Of a DNA stretch of 64,000 nucleotides, positions 22,701 to 31,910 are shown in pieces. Each line of letters begins with the position of its first letter. The first letter of the stretch is position 1. Made by a program: the position numbers and the translations under genes. Where the stretch lies: positions 782,025 to 846,024 of the forward strand of contig NC_016485.2 in the NCBI RefSeq assembly GCF_000227115.2, given 5' to 3'. The stretch is from Naumovozyma dairenensis CBS 421 (Eukaryota > Ascomycota > Saccharomycetes > Saccharomycetales > Saccharomycetaceae). Under the pieces are notes generated by a model, which had not been told where the DNA came from, searched no databases, and was given only the letters and a program-made list of their open reading frames with translations.

Positions 22701-23528
22701 CTGCATTTGTTCTTTGCTTGTGTTAGCCATGCTTGTGGAATTGGGTATCCTGGAGTGCCCATTCGATTTGGTTTAGTCTTCTCAAATTCTATGAATGTCT
22801 TAAAGTCGGATTCCTTTAATTTTCCTTTTATAGTCTGGTTTAGCAAAGTAAATAGCTAGATCTGATAATTCAGGTGGCAGTGTTATTTCCGAATTGTCTA
22901 CTTTGTCGTGTCCTTCGTCCTCTAGGTTAGAGTTTGCATGTTCTTGAGTTAAATATGATGAGTTATCTGTTACCTGTTGAAAGTTTGACTTATAGCCGGT
23001 ATCATTATTTACCTGGTCTATGATCTTCCCTCCCTGATCCATAATACTGTAGGCATTTTGTTCGAAATTTAGAATAATTCCATGTTCACGTAACCATGGT
23101 ATACCTAATATCATTTTTGGTACATTGGTTGAAATATTGACTACATGGAACGAAGCTGTATACGATCTTTCCTTTAGTTTAAAACATGATCCTAATAATA
23201 GATATTCACTCATACTAATTTTTCCTCCACACTCGATCTTAACTGGGTTGTTGTTGTTAATTCTTGATACATTCTTCTGGTGCTCCAACATCTTGGCTAC
23301 ATCCTCTTGTATCAAATTAATTTCACTACCACTGTCCAAAAGTGCTTGTACTTGACGTTTATCTATCCAAATGGTAGCCATAGGTAGGGTTTTCCATTGG
23401 TGTCTTGCTCTGATATGATAAATCGTCTGGTTGGTTGTGGATAGATCCTGACTATATACTGTAGTATTGTTCAAATTGTAATTTCTTTTATTACTTACTG
23501 TATACATATCTGAATCTACCCTGACATT
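19740..23528 (-). pseudogene. Retrotransposon pol: protease, reverse transcriptase, RNase H, integrase (frameshifted)
   Basis: Pol is read from the minus strand, mostly in one frame. Protease is recognisable by LLDSGSEINLI (frame 22800-23507). Reverse transcriptase and integrase lie in the frame 20172-22730: RT has LDITSAFY and the catalytic YVDD, RNase H has FTDAS, YDLELLAI and ITDHANL, and integrase has an HHCC zinc finger (H-X5-H ... CKIC) and the DDE residues in SADHITD, MLTDNGTKFKG and GANERMNGI. The C-terminal GPY/F-like integrase module continues in another frame (19970-20170, around VFIGPAVI), and a last tail lies at 19740-19961. Breaks occur near 22815, 22715, 20185 and 19990. All four can be explained by single-base changes at short homopolymers. 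RT before IN is diagnostic of Ty3/gypsy. Confidence 0.9.
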
Positions 23529-24885
23529 TTATTTAGGTTGACGTGGTTTCGAGACTCTGTAACTATAAATAACCATGTCTACTGAACAATAATGATTTTT
23601 GTCCTTCTTATGTCCACAATGTTTACATCTTCTATCCCTTATAATCTCTTTGAAGGCTGATGTTGTCCACTGTCTACCTGTAGCTTGAAACTCAGTATTG
23701 TTAGCATATGGATTTGCAGTGAAGTTGGTACCCAAAATGCTATTTGTTCTTTTGATAATTGGCTTGTTTTTGGTCCACTCTTCATCCGTTAACTTAATGC
23801 ATAATCGTACTCCAAGTAAGCAATTTTTTTGGTTTGACTTTCATCATTTTCTTCTTTGTTCAACTTGGTCATAGTTAAGCTCATTGTTGAGTCTTTTGTA
23901 GTAATGAAATCCTTCAGAGATTCATACTTTGCGTCTGTATATTTCGAAACCCCTAATTTATTTCTCAATTCTGATTCTTCAATACGTGGGAACTGTGCAA
24001 TGATTGCGATATCCTGTGGGTGTTCAATACTCCATCCAGTTAAAGTGGCAACTTCGTTACCTGTGAATGAATAATAGCCTTAGTTAGATTGAAATCCTAC
24101 GTTGAAACGTTCTTCCTGGTTACATTGAATTAAACTCCCTGGCACGACTGTTTGATAAAGATAATAAAGGCATCATATTCCTTAATCTCTTATTGGTCTT
24201 AACCCATGAAGCTGTTTCTAAAAATACCTTGGATTGACTGATTCTTTCAGCGATGATTACGTTGTCATCCAATAGCTTTAGAGTGTCAATGGCATTCTTG
24301 ACTAATTGATGCCATGATACTTGTGTTAAAACAAATTGTTCAATCAACGCATCTGGATCTTCCTTACCATCTGAAGCAGCACACATAGCAGTTAATTTTG
24401 ACTGGTAACAGACTTCTAAAGGTGGTATAAATAGTAGATTTACTTTCTAGAATATTTCTTTTCTGGTATTCACGCAAAAATTGCTGTACAAATTTAATTG
24501 GATCTTCACCATAAACATATTTTTCCATTCCTGTGCTTCTACTAAAGGATTTCCCTGATTCTTTATAACTGTCGTTTCTATTGTCATCGTCCTTGGTCTC
24601 CTTGACTAAGCCTTTATAATTTCTAAATGGCTTTAGACTTTTGAAACCGAATAATTCAGGACAATAAAATTCCGCGTATTCGTATGTATTGAAATTTTTG
24701 GTTCTTTCGGAGTTTCTTAATGCATCAATTGCCGGAGTTTGCCCAAACATCTTTAAGTAAGGATTCTCCACATTCTTGATTTCATCCTCTTCTTCTTCGT
24801 CTAAGACAAATCCTGTTGTAATTACTTCTGGAAGTAGTGTATTTGGCTCTTCCAATTCCCTTTGATCGGTAGTAACGCTAGACAT
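23529..24885 (-). pseudogene. Retrotransposon gag: capsid and nucleocapsid (frameshifted)
   Basis: The frame starts with ATG at 24885, only 16 bases after the 5' LTR, and encodes an acidic N-terminal region (to 24364). It then shifts to a second frame with a helical capsid-like segment (24120-24386), continues through a further broken section, and ends with a nucleocapsid-like segment (23529-23735) containing CKHCGHKKDKNHYC. That motif has C-X2-C-X7-H-X-C spacing instead of the usual C-X2-C-X4-H-X4-C. At least three frame changes are needed to read the whole gene. Its stop is a single TAA at 23529-23531, and pol follows in the same frame. Assignment as gag rests on position, the Cys/His motif and order before protease. 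Confidence 0.8.
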
Positions 24886-24901
24886 ATTCAGTAGTGAATA
24901 T
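24884..24901 (-). other. 18-bp perfect hairpin filling the gag leader / primer-binding position
   Basis: Directly after the 5' LTR the element strand reads ATATTCA-CTAC-TGAATAT, a perfect 7-bp inverted repeat with a 4-base loop; the second arm includes the A and T of the gag ATG. The primer-binding site should start here, but there is no TGG as expected for pairing to a tRNA 3' CCA end. Confidence 0.8.
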
Positions 24902-25755
24902 TGTCACGATTTTGTGATATATTACCTCGCGATAATATATAAACCGCACTCTTATTTAACAGCCGACTATAAGTCAACTTACCCTGCACCTTGATCCTTT
25001 ATAAAAAAATTATAGACGTCTATGATATGAAATCTTTTACTTCTGTTATGTACCAGTTGGTGAAGTTGTGTCCTTATTATCTTGATTACCTTGATAATGA
25101 GTTAGGAATCTGGTGTTGTCTTATCTTTGTATATTTCTACTTTTGAGAAATTTGAAGATAACGAATGCAATATCTACTATTCTATTATCTCTGTATCCAA
25201 TATAAGCTCAATAGTTAGATCTATACCGGCAGATAATTATTACCAGTATCAAAACTTATATCTTGTAGCTACTTAAAATATACGTACACTAAGCTCGATG
25301 AATAGCAGATAATTATCAATCCTATGGATGTGTATTACTGTCTATCGGTGAGTAGTATGAGTAGTATGTTTATCGATGAGTATGTCTATCGATGAGTATG
25401 TTCCTTTCGGTGATGTGATGATCCTTTCGGTGAGGATCTGATGCGATGTTATGTGATGTAATGTTATGTGATGAGATATTATGTGATGGGATATAATATT
25501 CTCTTCTTTCTATGATCTAGGTTCCTAGGGAGTCTAGTTGTTATGTTTCTTTTCTTCTCTTCTATAAATAGAGCATCAAGATAACTTCAGATTCAAATTT
25601 CCCATTTCAATGTCTCTATATATATATATGGTATTCGCTGAAACTCATCGAACCCATTCAGAAAGCGATGCCATGGAAAATTTTCACTCGTTCACTTCGT
25701 TGGTCACCTTCGAGAAACGCGCCACGGAAAAGGCCAAATAGCCTAGAACGTGACA
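24902..25755 (-). repeat. 5' LTR (right copy), complete, 854 bp
   Basis: It begins TGTCACG and ends CGTGACA. The part absent from the other copy includes many short repeats based on TATGTGATG and TATCGATGAGTATG (about 25340-25490), which may explain why the assembly failed in the left LTR. The last 129 bp are less AT-rich than the rest. Confidence 0.95.
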
Positions 25756-25760
25756 CTGAT
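25756..25760. repeat. Target-site duplication CTGAT, right copy
   Basis: This copy matches 18382-18386 exactly and marks the right insertion boundary. Confidence 0.85.
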
Positions 25761-25814
25761 AGAAATTTCCGAAGACAAAGGAAAACAAATTACGCAAAAA
25801 ATAAAAAAGTAAAA

Positions 25815-25888
25815 GAACCCCAGTGAGGATTGAACTCACGATCTTGCGATTAACAGTCGCACGCCTTAACCAGCTTGGCCATGGAGTC
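25815..25888 (-). tRNA. tRNA-Asn (GTT)
   Basis: The minus strand folds into a 74-nt cloverleaf with anticodon loop CTGTTAA (anticodon GTT), an A box TGGCCAAGCTGG and a T arm GTGAG-TTCAATC-CTCAC. It closely matches yeast tRNA-Asn. No intron is present, and T-runs follow the 3' end as a Pol III terminator. The 3' acceptor end reads TGGGGTT plus C, so the first pair is G-U and the discriminator is C; yeast tRNA-Asn normally has G-C and a G discriminator. Confidence 0.93.
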
Positions 25889-27043
25889 TAATTATTGGAA
25901 CTTTAAGGAGAAATCTGATTTTGATGTTATACAATTACCAGAACCGTATGAATTCTTTTGACTTCTGAATTTTATTACAGTTCACACTGTAACTTGAATA
26001 AAGTGCTAGCTTAGTAGCATATAATAATGATATGAATTAGAAATAATCAATATTGCTCAAAGTCTGAGTTTAATAAAAGGTAAGGTTCGGGACTGATTTG
26101 GTTCTTGAGAATGTAAGGTGACTTCCCTAATTGTTATACTAAGCTAGTTCCAGGATGGGGATAATGTAACTATTAGGTACGTTCTTGAATTATTCAAAGG
26201 CTTCTATCTCTTATTCTATAAGAATCACCTAAAGGCGAGTTCCAGTTGCGGACGGGTCGGTAGTATATAAAATTAGTTGCTAAATGTTATTCATTGAACC
26301 CCGATGAGTGTGATCAAGCTTCTCGAGAATAACGTTGTCTTGGCTACCAAATCAGGCTTTGGTTCTATTTTTGACTATTCTATTAGGTATCCGTCAGTCC
26401 ACAGAAATCTACTTAACAGATTGCTCTTACTTAATAAAAATATTTAATATAAAATACCTAGACGTCAGCAGTCGAAGATTACACACGATGGCAGGTTTAT
26501 ATCTTATTAGAAGATACGATATCCAACACCTCTTCAGCCGAGTTTGTATTGTATTTTTGTTTCCACAGCTTGTCTGGATATATACATGACGATAAATCGC
26601 TGAGTAAATAGCAAAGTCATGCCTTTGGTAAGTTATAATACATTTAATAAAACGCAAAACGAAAGACTTGTTATTTTATTCTTTTCGATCCTATCCTTGT
26701 GTTATTGCGTAATTGAATTAGCTTAATTAATAATGTGGAATGACCCAAAAACGCATTTGGTACTGGTAGTATCATTCTGTTCTTCTTTTCTAGTTTTCGT
26801 TTAGGTTATTTTTCGTGGTTAATGTGACACCTTTTTCCATCGACATTTTTACGCACTGTCGATTGCGTAATGTTAAGCATTTTATAACAGAAGGCTACAA
26901 ACATAAAACAACGAGATATCTTCAGTCCATATCCATTTGAAAACATTATTTGTTACTTAGCTTTTTCTCAAATACATATTCCAGTACGTCAGACTGTATT
27001 TCCAAGCTAATACTACAGCAGTTTATTTAATTAACCCTCCCAA
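25889..27043. other. tRNA-Asn to RQC2 intergenic region
   Basis: This 1155-bp region includes the RQC2 promoter. The only longer open frame (26335-26589) lacks an ATG start. I see no further tRNA. Weak LTR-like AT-rich sequence may be present, but I cannot support an element. Confidence 0.4.
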
Positions 27044-30000
27044 ATGAAACAAAGAATTAGTGCTTTGGATTTACAAATTCTAGCAGCAGAATTGAAAACC
27101 TCATTAGAAGGTTATAGATTGAATAATATTTATAATGCTTCCGATTCTAATAGACAATTCCTCTTAAGATTTAACAAACCTGACTCTAAATTAAATGTCA
27201 TTGTAGATTGCGGGTTGAGGATCCATTTGACTGAATTCACTAGACCTATCCCATCGGCACCTTCTGGATTCGTTATGAAATTGAGAAAACATTTGAAATC
27301 GAAACGATTAACTGCATTGAGACAAGTTAAAAATGATAGAATTTTAGTGCTACAATTTGCTGATGGTTTGTTTTTTCTGGTTTTGGAATTCTTTAGTGCA
27401 GGGAATGTTATCTTGTTGGATGAAAATAGGAAGATTATGTCATTACAGAGAATTGTTCATGAGCATGAAAATATTATTGGTGAAACTTATACGATGTTTG
27501 ATGAATCCTTATTTCATACAGCTGATGATACCAATGCTACAAATATAACTAATAAGGATTTCTCGGAAGGTTTAGTCAAGAATTGGTTAGATGAAGTCAA
27601 ACAAAAATATGCGGTTGCTGCATCAACAATATTGGAAACCTCCAAGAATGATAAGTCACATCAAAAGAAAAAAATTAAAGTTATGTCAATACATAAATTA
27701 TTACTATCAAAGGAACCACACCTATCCTCTGATTTACTTTCTAAGAATTTGAAAATGAGTAAAATTGATCCATCCACATCTGCACTTGATTTCGAAAATA
27801 GAGTTGATGATATCATCAAATTATTGAATACAACTGAATCAGAATACCATCAGTTATTAAACGACAATGAGCATAGAGTAGGGTATATCTTAGACCACGA
27901 AAACAAAAACTTTAACCCTAAAATTGATAGTAATCCAGATTTGGAATTCATCTACGAGACGTTTCATCCTTTTGAACCGTATGTGGAAGAAAAAGATAAA
28001 GCATCATCTCATATAAGTGAGATTCCGGGTTATTATAATAAAACGTTGGATAAATTCTTCTCAACGATCGAATCCTCTAAGTATGCTCTTCGAATTCAAA
28101 ATCAAGAATTGCAGGCAAAGAAGAAATTAGATGAGGCTAAATTAGATAATCAGAAAAAGCTTCAAGCCCTAATAGATGTTCAATCCTCTAATGAAGAAAA
28201 GGGACATTTAATTGTGGCCAATGCAGATCTAGTAGAAGAAGCGAAATCCGCTATTCAAGGATTAGTCGACCAACAAATGGATTGGAATACTATTGAGAAA
28301 TTAATTAAAAGTGAACAGAAGAAACATGTCAAAATTGCAGAATTGATCGTTCTGCCTTTGAACTTGAAAGAAAATAAATTCAAGATGAAGCTACCTTTGA
28401 AGACCTTCGATGACGATGAACAAAATGACACCTCTGATGAAGATGATAATTCCTCCTCCTCCTTCTCCGAATCTGATTCAGAGAATGCTTCTTCTTCATC
28501 GGATGCAAGTGATTCTGATATTTCAGATTTTGAGACAGAAGAAAGCGTACAAAAAGAAGTACCCCCAAAAAAGAGGAAAACGAAGAGATCATCTGCGACA
28601 TCTCAACCTAATGAAAAAATGATTACAGTTACTATTGATCTTGGTTTCTCTGCTTATGCTAATGCATCTGAATATTTCAATGCTAAGAAAACGAGTGCTG
28701 AAAAGCAAAAACGTGTAGAAAAGAATATTGAAAAGGCTATGAAAAACATCGAGGAAAAAGTTAACACGCAATTGAAAAAGAAATTGAAAGAATCTCACGA
28801 AGTGCTGAAGAAAATTAGAACGCCATATTTCTTCGAAAAATATCATTGGTTCATTTCCTCTGAAGGGTATCTTGTTATGATGGGTAAGAATGATGCAGAA
28901 ACAGATCAAATATATAGTAAATATATCGAGGATGATGATGTCTTTATGTCAAATAACTTCGGTACAAAAGTTTGGATTAAGAACCCTATGAAACATGAAG
29001 TTCCGCCAAATACTTTAATGCAAGCAGGAATATTATGTATGTCTTCCAGTGAAGCTTGGTCCAAGAAGATTGCGTCGTCAGCATGGTGGTGTAATGCCAA
29101 AAACGTCACCAAGTTTGATAAATTTGATAAAAGTGTGTTACCACCCGGTGTTTTTGTTTTAAAAGATGAAAAGGATCAAAATACCTTACCAGCATCTCAA
29201 CTTGTCATGGGTTTAGGTTTTTTATGGAAGGTAAAGACTTCCGATAATGGGGATGAAGATGTGAAGGAATTTGAAGGAGAGCAAGAAGAACTTTCCTTAA
29301 TAGATGAAGAAGAAGAAAATGAAGAATTTAGAGGAAATGATAGTGTAGTCATTCCGACAGATGATGATCATACAGACAGCTATGATAACAATGACTCTAT
29401 TAATATAGTTGCAGAAATCGGTAATGACCTCAAAGATTTAGATCTCAATAAGGATGAAGTTAGAATACCTGAAGAGGAAGAAGAGGAATTTGATAACAGG
29501 ACGATAGCTACAGGCTTAGTAGAAAATATGAACAAAAACGTTCGTGGTAAGAAAGGTAAATTAAAAAAGATGCAAAAGAAATATGCTGATCAAGATGAAT
29601 CCGAGAGATTATTAAGATTACAAGCTTTGGGTACATTAAGAGGATTAGAGAAACAACAATTAAGGGAGAAGGAAGAGATTGCTAAACAACAAAAGAGGGA
29701 ATATAAAAAAGCTAAACGTGAGAAACAAAAGGAAATGCAGGCTTTGAAATTTACCAGAAATGAGAAGGTAAAGGTGAACTATCAAAAACCTTTCACAGAA
29801 TTGAAAGCTGTCCTGACTAAAGATGATAAAGTAGTTGATATTGTTCCTGTATTTGCTCCATGGCCTGCGCTTTTAAAGTATAAATACAAGGTGAAAATTC
29901 AGCCAGGAAGTGCCAAAAAGACAAAAACTTTGTCAGAAATCCTACATTTCTTTATGAATCGTAAAGTTGATACCACGTTGGCAGATAAGGAGATTGATTG

Positions 30001-30157
30001 GCCAAACGAACATGAATTAATCAAAACGTTGAAGGAGCAGGACTTGGTTTTATTGTTATGTGTTGATAAATTAAAGGTTACTCTTCCAGGAAAGAATGAT
30101 ACATCCAAGAAGGGCAACCAAAAAAATGGGAGTAAGGGAAAATCTAAAAGAAAATAA
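27044..30157 (+). CDS. RQC2: Ribosome quality-control factor Rqc2/Tae2 (NEMF family)
   Basis: Rqc2 binds stalled 60S subunits that carry peptidyl-tRNA, helps recruit the E3 ligase Ltn1 and directs addition of C-terminal Ala/Thr (CAT) tails. The 1037-residue length is almost the same as in S. cerevisiae (1038). The N-terminal NFACT-N domain starts MKQRISALDLQILAAELK. A coiled coil follows (about 350-455), then a very acidic Ser/Asp/Glu stretch (about 455-502) beside a Lys-rich patch. The NFACT-R domain holds YHWFISSEGYLVMMGKND near residue 600, and an NFACT-C region near 910-1010 precedes a basic tail. In S. cerevisiae this gene is on chromosome XVI, near the VTC3 region that is paralogous to VTC2, so its place after MSH4 fits differential loss of duplicated genes. 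Confidence 0.96.
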   Translation: MKQRISALDLQILAAELKTSLEGYRLNNIYNASDSNRQFLLRFNKPDSKLNVIVDCGLRIHLTEFTRPIPSAPSGFVMKLRKHLKSKRLTALRQVKNDRILVLQFADGLFFLVLEFFSAGNVILLDENRKIMSLQRIVHEHENIIGETYTMFDESLFHTADDTNATNITNKDFSEGLVKNWLDEVKQKYAVAASTILETSKNDKSHQKKKIKVMSIHKLLLSKEPHLSSDLLSKNLKMSKIDPSTSALDFENRVDDIIKLLNTTESEYHQLLNDNEHRVGYILDHENKNFNPKIDSNPDLEFIYETFHPFEPYVEEKDKASSHISEIPGYYNKTLDKFFSTIESSKYALRIQNQELQAKKKLDEAKLDNQKKLQALIDVQSSNEEKGHLIVANADLVEEAKSAIQGLVDQQMDWNTIEKLIKSEQKKHVKIAELIVLPLNLKENKFKMKLPLKTFDDDEQNDTSDEDDNSSSSFSESDSENASSSSDASDSDISDFETEESVQKEVPPKKRKTKRSSATSQPNEKMITVTIDLGFSAYANASEYFNAKKTSAEKQKRVEKNIEKAMKNIEEKVNTQLKKKLKESHEVLKKIRTPYFFEKYHWFISSEGYLVMMGKNDAETDQIYSKYIEDDDVFMSNNFGTKVWIKNPMKHEVPPNTLMQAGILCMSSSEAWSKKIASSAWWCNAKNVTKFDKFDKSVLPPGVFVLKDEKDQNTLPASQLVMGLGFLWKVKTSDNGDEDVKEFEGEQEELSLIDEEEENEEFRGNDSVVIPTDDDHTDSYDNNDSINIVAEIGNDLKDLDLNKDEVRIPEEEEEEFDNRTIATGLVENMNKNVRGKKGKLKKMQKKYADQDESERLLRLQALGTLRGLEKQQLREKEEIAKQQKREYKKAKREKQKEMQALKFTRNEKVKVNYQKPFTELKAVLTKDDKVVDIVPVFAPWPALLKYKYKVKIQPGSAKKTKTLSEILHFFMNRKVDTTLADKEIDWPNEHELIKTLKEQDLVLLLCVDKLKVTLPGKNDTSKKGNQKNGSKGKSKRK

Positions 30158-30501
30158 AAAGGACATTGAAAGAAGTAAGTAATCCTGTGATAGGTAATAT
30201 TTCATAAATGTACATGTACTTCTACGTTATGCAGTAATACCCACTACTGGAGACATTGCCGCTCAATCTATCCTTACATATCTTCTGTTATAGATGGTGG
30301 TCATAGTGTCTTCTAACCAAAGAAACCCTTTATGTCATCTTTATTTCAGTCCAAAAATGACATATACTATAAATGTAATTTTAGACTTCAATCTCTATAT
30401 AGATATATACATTATAATATGTATACGAGGTCTAGCACTGGAGCACATTTTCATTTTTGTAAAATATTCAATGTAGTCATTAGCAATTAGCCCAAAGTTC
30501 T
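30158..30501. other. RQC2-YGL185C convergent intergenic region
   Basis: These 344 bp lie between two convergent genes and are AT-rich, with TATATA stretches near 30398-30423. Nothing else is visible. Confidence 0.4.
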
Positions 30502-31644
30502 CTAAACTACGCGTGAGAAGCATTCTGTATCCGGACTTTCATTGTCTTCTTCAGTAATTGATCTAATGATATTAGTTAAAGCCAGTTCGCAAGCTTGTTC
30601 AAACACTTCTACAGTGGCACTAGCGACGTGAGGTGTTACTGAAGTAGTATCTTCCATTTTGAGAACATCGCTATTCACTTTAGGCTCTTCATAAAATACG
30701 TCACCGCCAAAGTGTCTTAATTGGCCTTCTTCGAACGCTGTTGTGACCGCATCAATATCAAGAATTTGACCTCTTCCTAAATTAACCAATACTAATTCAG
30801 GGCCATCACAATGAGCTAAGAATTTTTCATTAATTAAATGTTTTGTCTCAGCTGTACCAGGCAAAGCAACAACAATGGCTTTGAATTGGAAAAGTTGACT
30901 ATATAAAGAATCATCCAAAGGATGGAATTTCCAACCGTATTTCTCCTTCACTTGCAAGTCTTCAGTTCTTTTACAATAATGTATATCCATTCCTAACCCA
31001 TCTTGTAATTTTAATGCAACATGTTTACCAATAGAACCTAATCCCAAGACTAAGCATTTCTTCCCCCTTGGAGATCTGATAGATTGACCACGTAAATATT
31101 CATGGCCGAAGACATAACCAGTTTTGTTAGCAATATTTGCTCTTGTTTCATTAGTATTCCCCAATTTTCTAATAATTGACTGTTGATAAGAGAACTTCCT
31201 AAATCCTTCCAAGACATGCCACATTGCACAATCAGCAACGTCATTTCCAACTTGACCAACTTTGAAAGTTTCAATGGCTATAGACTCATCAACTTCATCT
31301 TGATAATTATACAATTGGATACCGAATTTCTTTAAAGTCTTTATATCAATCATATTATAACCCCTTGAACAAAGAACGATACATTTCAAAGTACACTGAG
31401 GGAAATCTTCATGTTCAATAATTTCTTTAGTTAACCCGCCGATTGAAGTGAATTGTGGGAAACCTCCGTAAATTGCTACGATATTGTCATTTTTATGATC
31501 ATGTAAGAAACTTAAAAATGCCTCCTTTGTGGTCAATTCTACATTTAAAAGATTGAAATCTTCTAGAAATTTGTCAGAATTAAGGAGAGGTGAATCTTCA
31601 TTTGGTTTTGTAGATAAACAAAATGGTTTTTTTTCTTCTGACAT
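30502..31644 (-). CDS. D-2-hydroxyacid dehydrogenase-like protein (YGL185C orthologue)
   Basis: This 380-residue protein belongs to the NAD(P)-dependent D-isomer 2-hydroxyacid dehydrogenase family. It has the dinucleotide-binding motif GLGSIG (201-206) and all three catalytic-type residues: Arg291 in NLGRG, Glu320 in DVFYEEP and His339 in TPHVAS. It should therefore be able to act as a dehydrogenase/reductase on a 2-oxoacid, but the substrate cannot be read from the sequence. Length and the neighbouring MND1-GTS1-ATG1 block point to YGL185C, an uncharacterised S. cerevisiae gene, rather than GOR1 or YPL113C. The start ATG at 31644 is the first in frame. Confidence 0.85.
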   Translation of the reverse strand: MSEEKKPFCLSTKPNEDSPLLNSDKFLEDFNLLNVELTTKEAFLSFLHDHKNDNIVAIYGGFPQFTSIGGLTKEIIEHEDFPQCTLKCIVLCSRGYNMIDIKTLKKFGIQLYNYQDEVDESIAIETFKVGQVGNDVADCAMWHVLEGFRKFSYQQSIIRKLGNTNETRANIANKTGYVFGHEYLRGQSIRSPRGKKCLVLGLGSIGKHVALKLQDGLGMDIHYCKRTEDLQVKEKYGWKFHPLDDSLYSQLFQFKAIVVALPGTAETKHLINEKFLAHCDGPELVLVNLGRGQILDIDAVTTAFEEGQLRHFGGDVFYEEPKVNSDVLKMEDTTSVTPHVASATVEVFEQACELALTNIIRSITEEDNESPDTECFSRVV

Positions 31645-31900
31645 TGTTATATTCTATTTTTGTTTTGTTTGATCGAACGATAGAATGATTGGGTTCAGTG
31701 GTTGGTTGGTTAAAGTCTCTGCTATCAATATTATCTGCCTGTTACAATATGAAGTATTGTTAAGCTTAATTATCCTTTACAGGGCCGTCTCCACTATGTT
31801 CTACCTCCCACCTCCCTTAAATTTAACAGTATTCGAAATATATATGGGGTGTATTTCCACTCACGTGCTGTAAAATAACCAAATTATAATGGAAGGTCCG

Positions 31901-31910
31901 AAGGCGGCTA
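31901..31910 (-). promoter_or_regulatory. URS1-like element upstream of the dehydrogenase gene
   Basis: AAGGCGGCTA keeps the URS1 core GGCGGCTA (reverse complement TAGCCGCC) but differs from the full consensus at two bases. It is about 260 bp before the ATG at 31644. A function in Ume6 control is only a possibility. Confidence 0.35.

Larger units (their letters stand above)
18387..25755 (-). mobile_element. Ty3/gypsy-type LTR retrotransposon, full length
   Basis: The element has two LTRs, each beginning TGTCACG and ending CGTGACA (a perfect 7-bp inverted repeat), flanked by the 5-bp direct repeat CTGAT. Internally it encodes on the minus strand gag, then protease, reverse transcriptase, RNase H and integrase in that order, which places it in the Ty3/gypsy (Metaviridae) group and not Ty1/copia. 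A polypurine tract sits two bases before the 3' LTR. Its 5' LTR lies about 54 bp downstream of the 3' end of a tRNA-Asn gene in the same orientation; S. cerevisiae Ty3 instead inserts at the start site of tRNA genes, so target choice may differ. Gag and pol are broken by several frameshifts, which may be real decay or sequencing error. One LTR holds an assembly gap, so the true length is about 7.8 kb. Confidence 0.96.

Noticed and set aside
18387..25755. Classification of the retrotransposon as Ty1/copia
   Set aside because: Reverse transcriptase and RNase H come before integrase, which is the Ty3/gypsy order, and the RT motif order supports this.
26335..26589. 84-codon frame before RQC2
   Set aside because: It begins at TTG and is rich in rare codons; no support as a gene.
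31862..31868. TCACGTG as a centromere CDEI element
   Set aside because: No AT-rich 80-bp CDEII next to it and no CDEIII-like TTTCCGAAA sequence at the right distance; it is more likely a simple E-box.
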